This document shows, one piece after another, positions 14,250 through 15,482 of a stretch of DNA of 15,482 bases (positions are counted from its first letter, which is position 1; the number at the start of each line of letters is the position of its first letter). The notes under the pieces are model-generated. The model saw only the letters and a program-made list of their open reading frames with translations. It ran no database searches and was not told where the DNA came from. The stretch comes from Candidatus Methylomirabilota bacterium (GTDB lineage Bacteria; Methylomirabilota; Methylomirabilia; Methylomirabilales; Methylomirabilaceae): assembly GCA_028869615.1 (NCBI GenBank), contig JAGWRQ010000028.1, positions 1 through 15,482 of the forward strand, read 5' to 3'. Both the position numbers and the translations under genes were made by a program.

Positions 14250-15238
14250 ACAGTCCGCTCCTGTCCTTCCGGCGTGCCAGGTTCGCTGGGCTGGCTATCC
14301 TGCTCAGCATCCTCATAGTCCAGAGTTCCGAGGCAGTCATCCTCGATCGCATCGTCGCCGTGGTCAACGATGACGTGATCACGCTGACCGAGGTGCAGGA
14401 GGAAGGGCTCCAGGCTATCCGAAGGATCATACGGGAAACGCTGGGGGTGGAGCGAGAGCGGGAGCTTCGCAGCACGGAACGCCAGATCCTGGATGAGCTG
14501 ATTCTTAGGAGGCTGCAACTCCAGGAGGCGAAGAAGGAGAAGACCGAGGCGACCCCTACGGAGATTCAGTCTGCCATTGAGGAATTGAAGAAGCGCAACG
14601 GATTGACCAGCGACGAGGATCTGAAGGCTGCGCTGTCCAGAGAACTACTCAGCGAGGAGCAGTTTCGGAAGGGGATTGCCGAACAGGTGATACTGACCAA
14701 ACTGGTGGCGAGGCAGGTGCGGTCCAAGGTCGTGGTCCTTGATGAGGAGGTCCAGCAATATTACGAGCAACAGCAGAACCAATTCAGGGAGATCCCCCAA
14801 TTCAAGATTCGCCATCTTCTTGTGGCCGTACCGCCGCAGGCGACGCCCAGCGAGGTATCGCGCGCCAAGAGCCGGATTGAGGAGGCGCAGGCGCTCCTGA
14901 AAACAGGGACCGATTTCTCCACGGTTGCCAAGCAATACTCGGAAGGGCCGCTCGCGACATCCGGTGGTGAGGTCTGGACGATGAAGCGCGGGGAGATGGC
15001 GCCGGAGTTGGAGCAGGCGGCCCTCGCCCTGCCGATCGGACAGCCCAGCGACATCATCACGACTCCGGCCGGTTTCCACCTCATTGTCGTCGAGGAGCGG
15101 GTTCCCGGTCGAACCTTACCGCTCGATCAGGTGAAGGAGCGCCTCCGCGCCATCCTGTTTGATCAGAAGACTGAGGCCAAATTCAAGGAATGGATCGAAG
15201 GTCTCAAGACCAAGGCCCACGTCGAAATGAAGTTATAG
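14246..15238 (+). CDS. surA: SurA-type periplasmic peptidyl-prolyl isomerase/chaperone
   Basis: SurA-type proteins chaperone unfolded outer-membrane proteins in the periplasm. The 330-residue product has a signal peptide (1-30, ending QSSEA) and a SurA N-domain opening ILDRIVAVVNDDVITLTEV. A long helical chaperone core follows, then one parvulin domain (about 186-281, FKIRHLLVAVPPQ to FHLIVVEER, with YSEGPLATSGGEVWTMKRGEM). A C-terminal helix completes the chaperone fold. E. coli SurA (428 residues) has two parvulin domains; here there is one. I chose GTG 14246, which overlaps the mfd stop in GTGA with CAGG 7 bases upstream; GTG 14240 is possible. The overlap implies coupling to mfd. Single-PPIase SurA proteins are common outside Gammaproteobacteria, so this is not a truncation. 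Confidence 0.9.
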   Translation: MNSPLLSFRRARFAGLAILLSILIVQSSEAVILDRIVAVVNDDVITLTEVQEEGLQAIRRIIRETLGVERERELRSTERQILDELILRRLQLQEAKKEKTEATPTEIQSAIEELKKRNGLTSDEDLKAALSRELLSEEQFRKGIAEQVILTKLVARQVRSKVVVLDEEVQQYYEQQQNQFREIPQFKIRHLLVAVPPQATPSEVSRAKSRIEEAQALLKTGTDFSTVAKQYSEGPLATSGGEVWTMKRGEMAPELEQAALALPIGQPSDIITTPAGFHLIVVEERVPGRTLPLDQVKERLRAILFDQKTEAKFKEWIEGLKTKAHVEMKL

Positions 15239-15241
15239 CAG

Positions 15242-15298
15242 TCAGCCATCAGCGTTCAGCCTTCAGCTTCAAGCTGACGACTGATCGCTGAAAGCTAG
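15242..15298. repeat. Heptad repeat array 3, inverted, hairpin between convergent genes
   Basis: The left half has four TCAGCNN units (15242-15269). The right half (15272-15298) reads AGCTGAC, GACTGAT, CGCTGAA, AGCTAG, the same unit in opposite sense. Together they fold into a long imperfect stem around TCAGC-TTCAA-GCTGA (15263-15277), with about 19 of 24 possible pairs. It fills the gap between surA and def, and its right end overlaps the def stop codon. It may act as a two-way terminator, though there is no clean U-tract. Confidence 0.7.
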
Positions 15299-15482
15299 TT
15301 CCCCTGTTTGGCTGCCTTCTTGAGCCGTCGCTTGAGCAGAAGGCGCTTCGCCGTACTCAGATGGTCGATGAACAGGACACCATCCAAGTGATCGATCTCA
15401 TGCTGCAGGATACGCGCCAGCAGGTCAGCCTCCTCCAGAATGATCTCCTTCTCATTTCGATCATATGCCTTCACGACCACCT
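15295..15482 (-). CDS. def: Peptide deformylase, C-terminal part (5' end outside window)
   Basis: Deformylase removes the formyl group from nascent proteins using a metal ion. Only the last 62 or so residues are in the window. They contain the metal-binding HEIDHLDG motif (bases 15379-15402), with both metal histidines and the catalytic Glu, preceded by LARILQ and followed by VLFIDHLS, all typical of family motif 3. A basic tail (KRLLLKRRLKKAAKQGN) ends the protein. The frame runs off the right edge: the GTG at 15478-15480 is an internal Val within VVVKAYDRNEKE, not a start. The gene is convergent with surA, and its stop codon lies within the inverted repeat array. Confident family call on a fragment. 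Confidence 0.9.
   Translation of the reverse strand, partial: VVVKAYDRNEKEIILEEADLLARILQHEIDHLDGVLFIDHLSTAKRLLLKRRLKKAAKQGN

Noticed and set aside
14246..15238. SurA as truncated because it has one parvulin domain
   Set aside because: N-domain, parvulin domain and C-terminal helix are all present and the frame is intact; single-PPIase forms are common outside Gammaproteobacteria.
15295..15480. A complete 61-residue minus-strand gene
   Set aside because: The apparent start is an internal GTG Val; the HEIDHLDG motif shows it is the tail of a deformylase continuing past the window edge.

Overview
The window looks like an ordinary chromosomal stretch of a high-GC, Gram-negative bacterium. It encodes lipoproteins, a Pal-type peptidoglycan-binding lipoprotein, a SurA-type periplasmic chaperone, a heptose adenylyltransferase for LPS core synthesis and an RND efflux pump. 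The gene mix and intergenic repeat style fit a deep-branching proteobacterium-like lineage. Candidatus Methylomirabilis (NC10) is my best guess, from recollection of style only; nothing in the window proves it.

Layout, left to right. (1) 22-627: an orphan nucleotidyltransferase-fold protein of the AbiEii/MNT type. (2) 775-1884: a PurM-like AIR synthetase with altered signature motifs. (3) 1885-2248: a 364-bp gene-poor stretch with three dispersed-repeat copies, ending in a near-consensus sigma70 promoter. (4) 2249-8699: a probable metal-resistance operon, made of a small exported protein of unknown function, a CzcB/CusB-type adaptor lipoprotein, a 1066-residue heavy-metal RND pump and a CopC-CopD fusion. 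The last two genes overlap. No outer-membrane factor is encoded. (5) 8846-9959: a small alanine-rich DUF4398-like lipoprotein followed by Pal. (6) 10171-15238: a tight run of a DUF2007-like protein, rfaE2, mfd and surA, with stop/start overlaps at two of the three junctions. (7) 15295-15482: the C-terminal end of a peptide deformylase on the opposite strand, convergent with surA.

How they work together. The RND-CopCD operon should handle metal in the periplasm. The pump lacks the methionines that define Cu(I)/Ag(I) pumping, yet it is coupled to a copper-binding CopC-CopD protein, so its substrate is unclear. Regions 5 and 6 are envelope and housekeeping genes: cell-wall tethering, LPS heptose, outer-membrane protein folding and transcription-coupled repair.

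The least expected structure is a family of degenerate 7-bp tandem repeats, consensus close to (A/G)GCTGAN. They sit at three gene ends (9202-9229, 10922-10949, 15242-15298), always touching or overlapping stop codons. The third array switches orientation at its centre and folds into a long imperfect hairpin that fills the whole gap between convergent surA and def.
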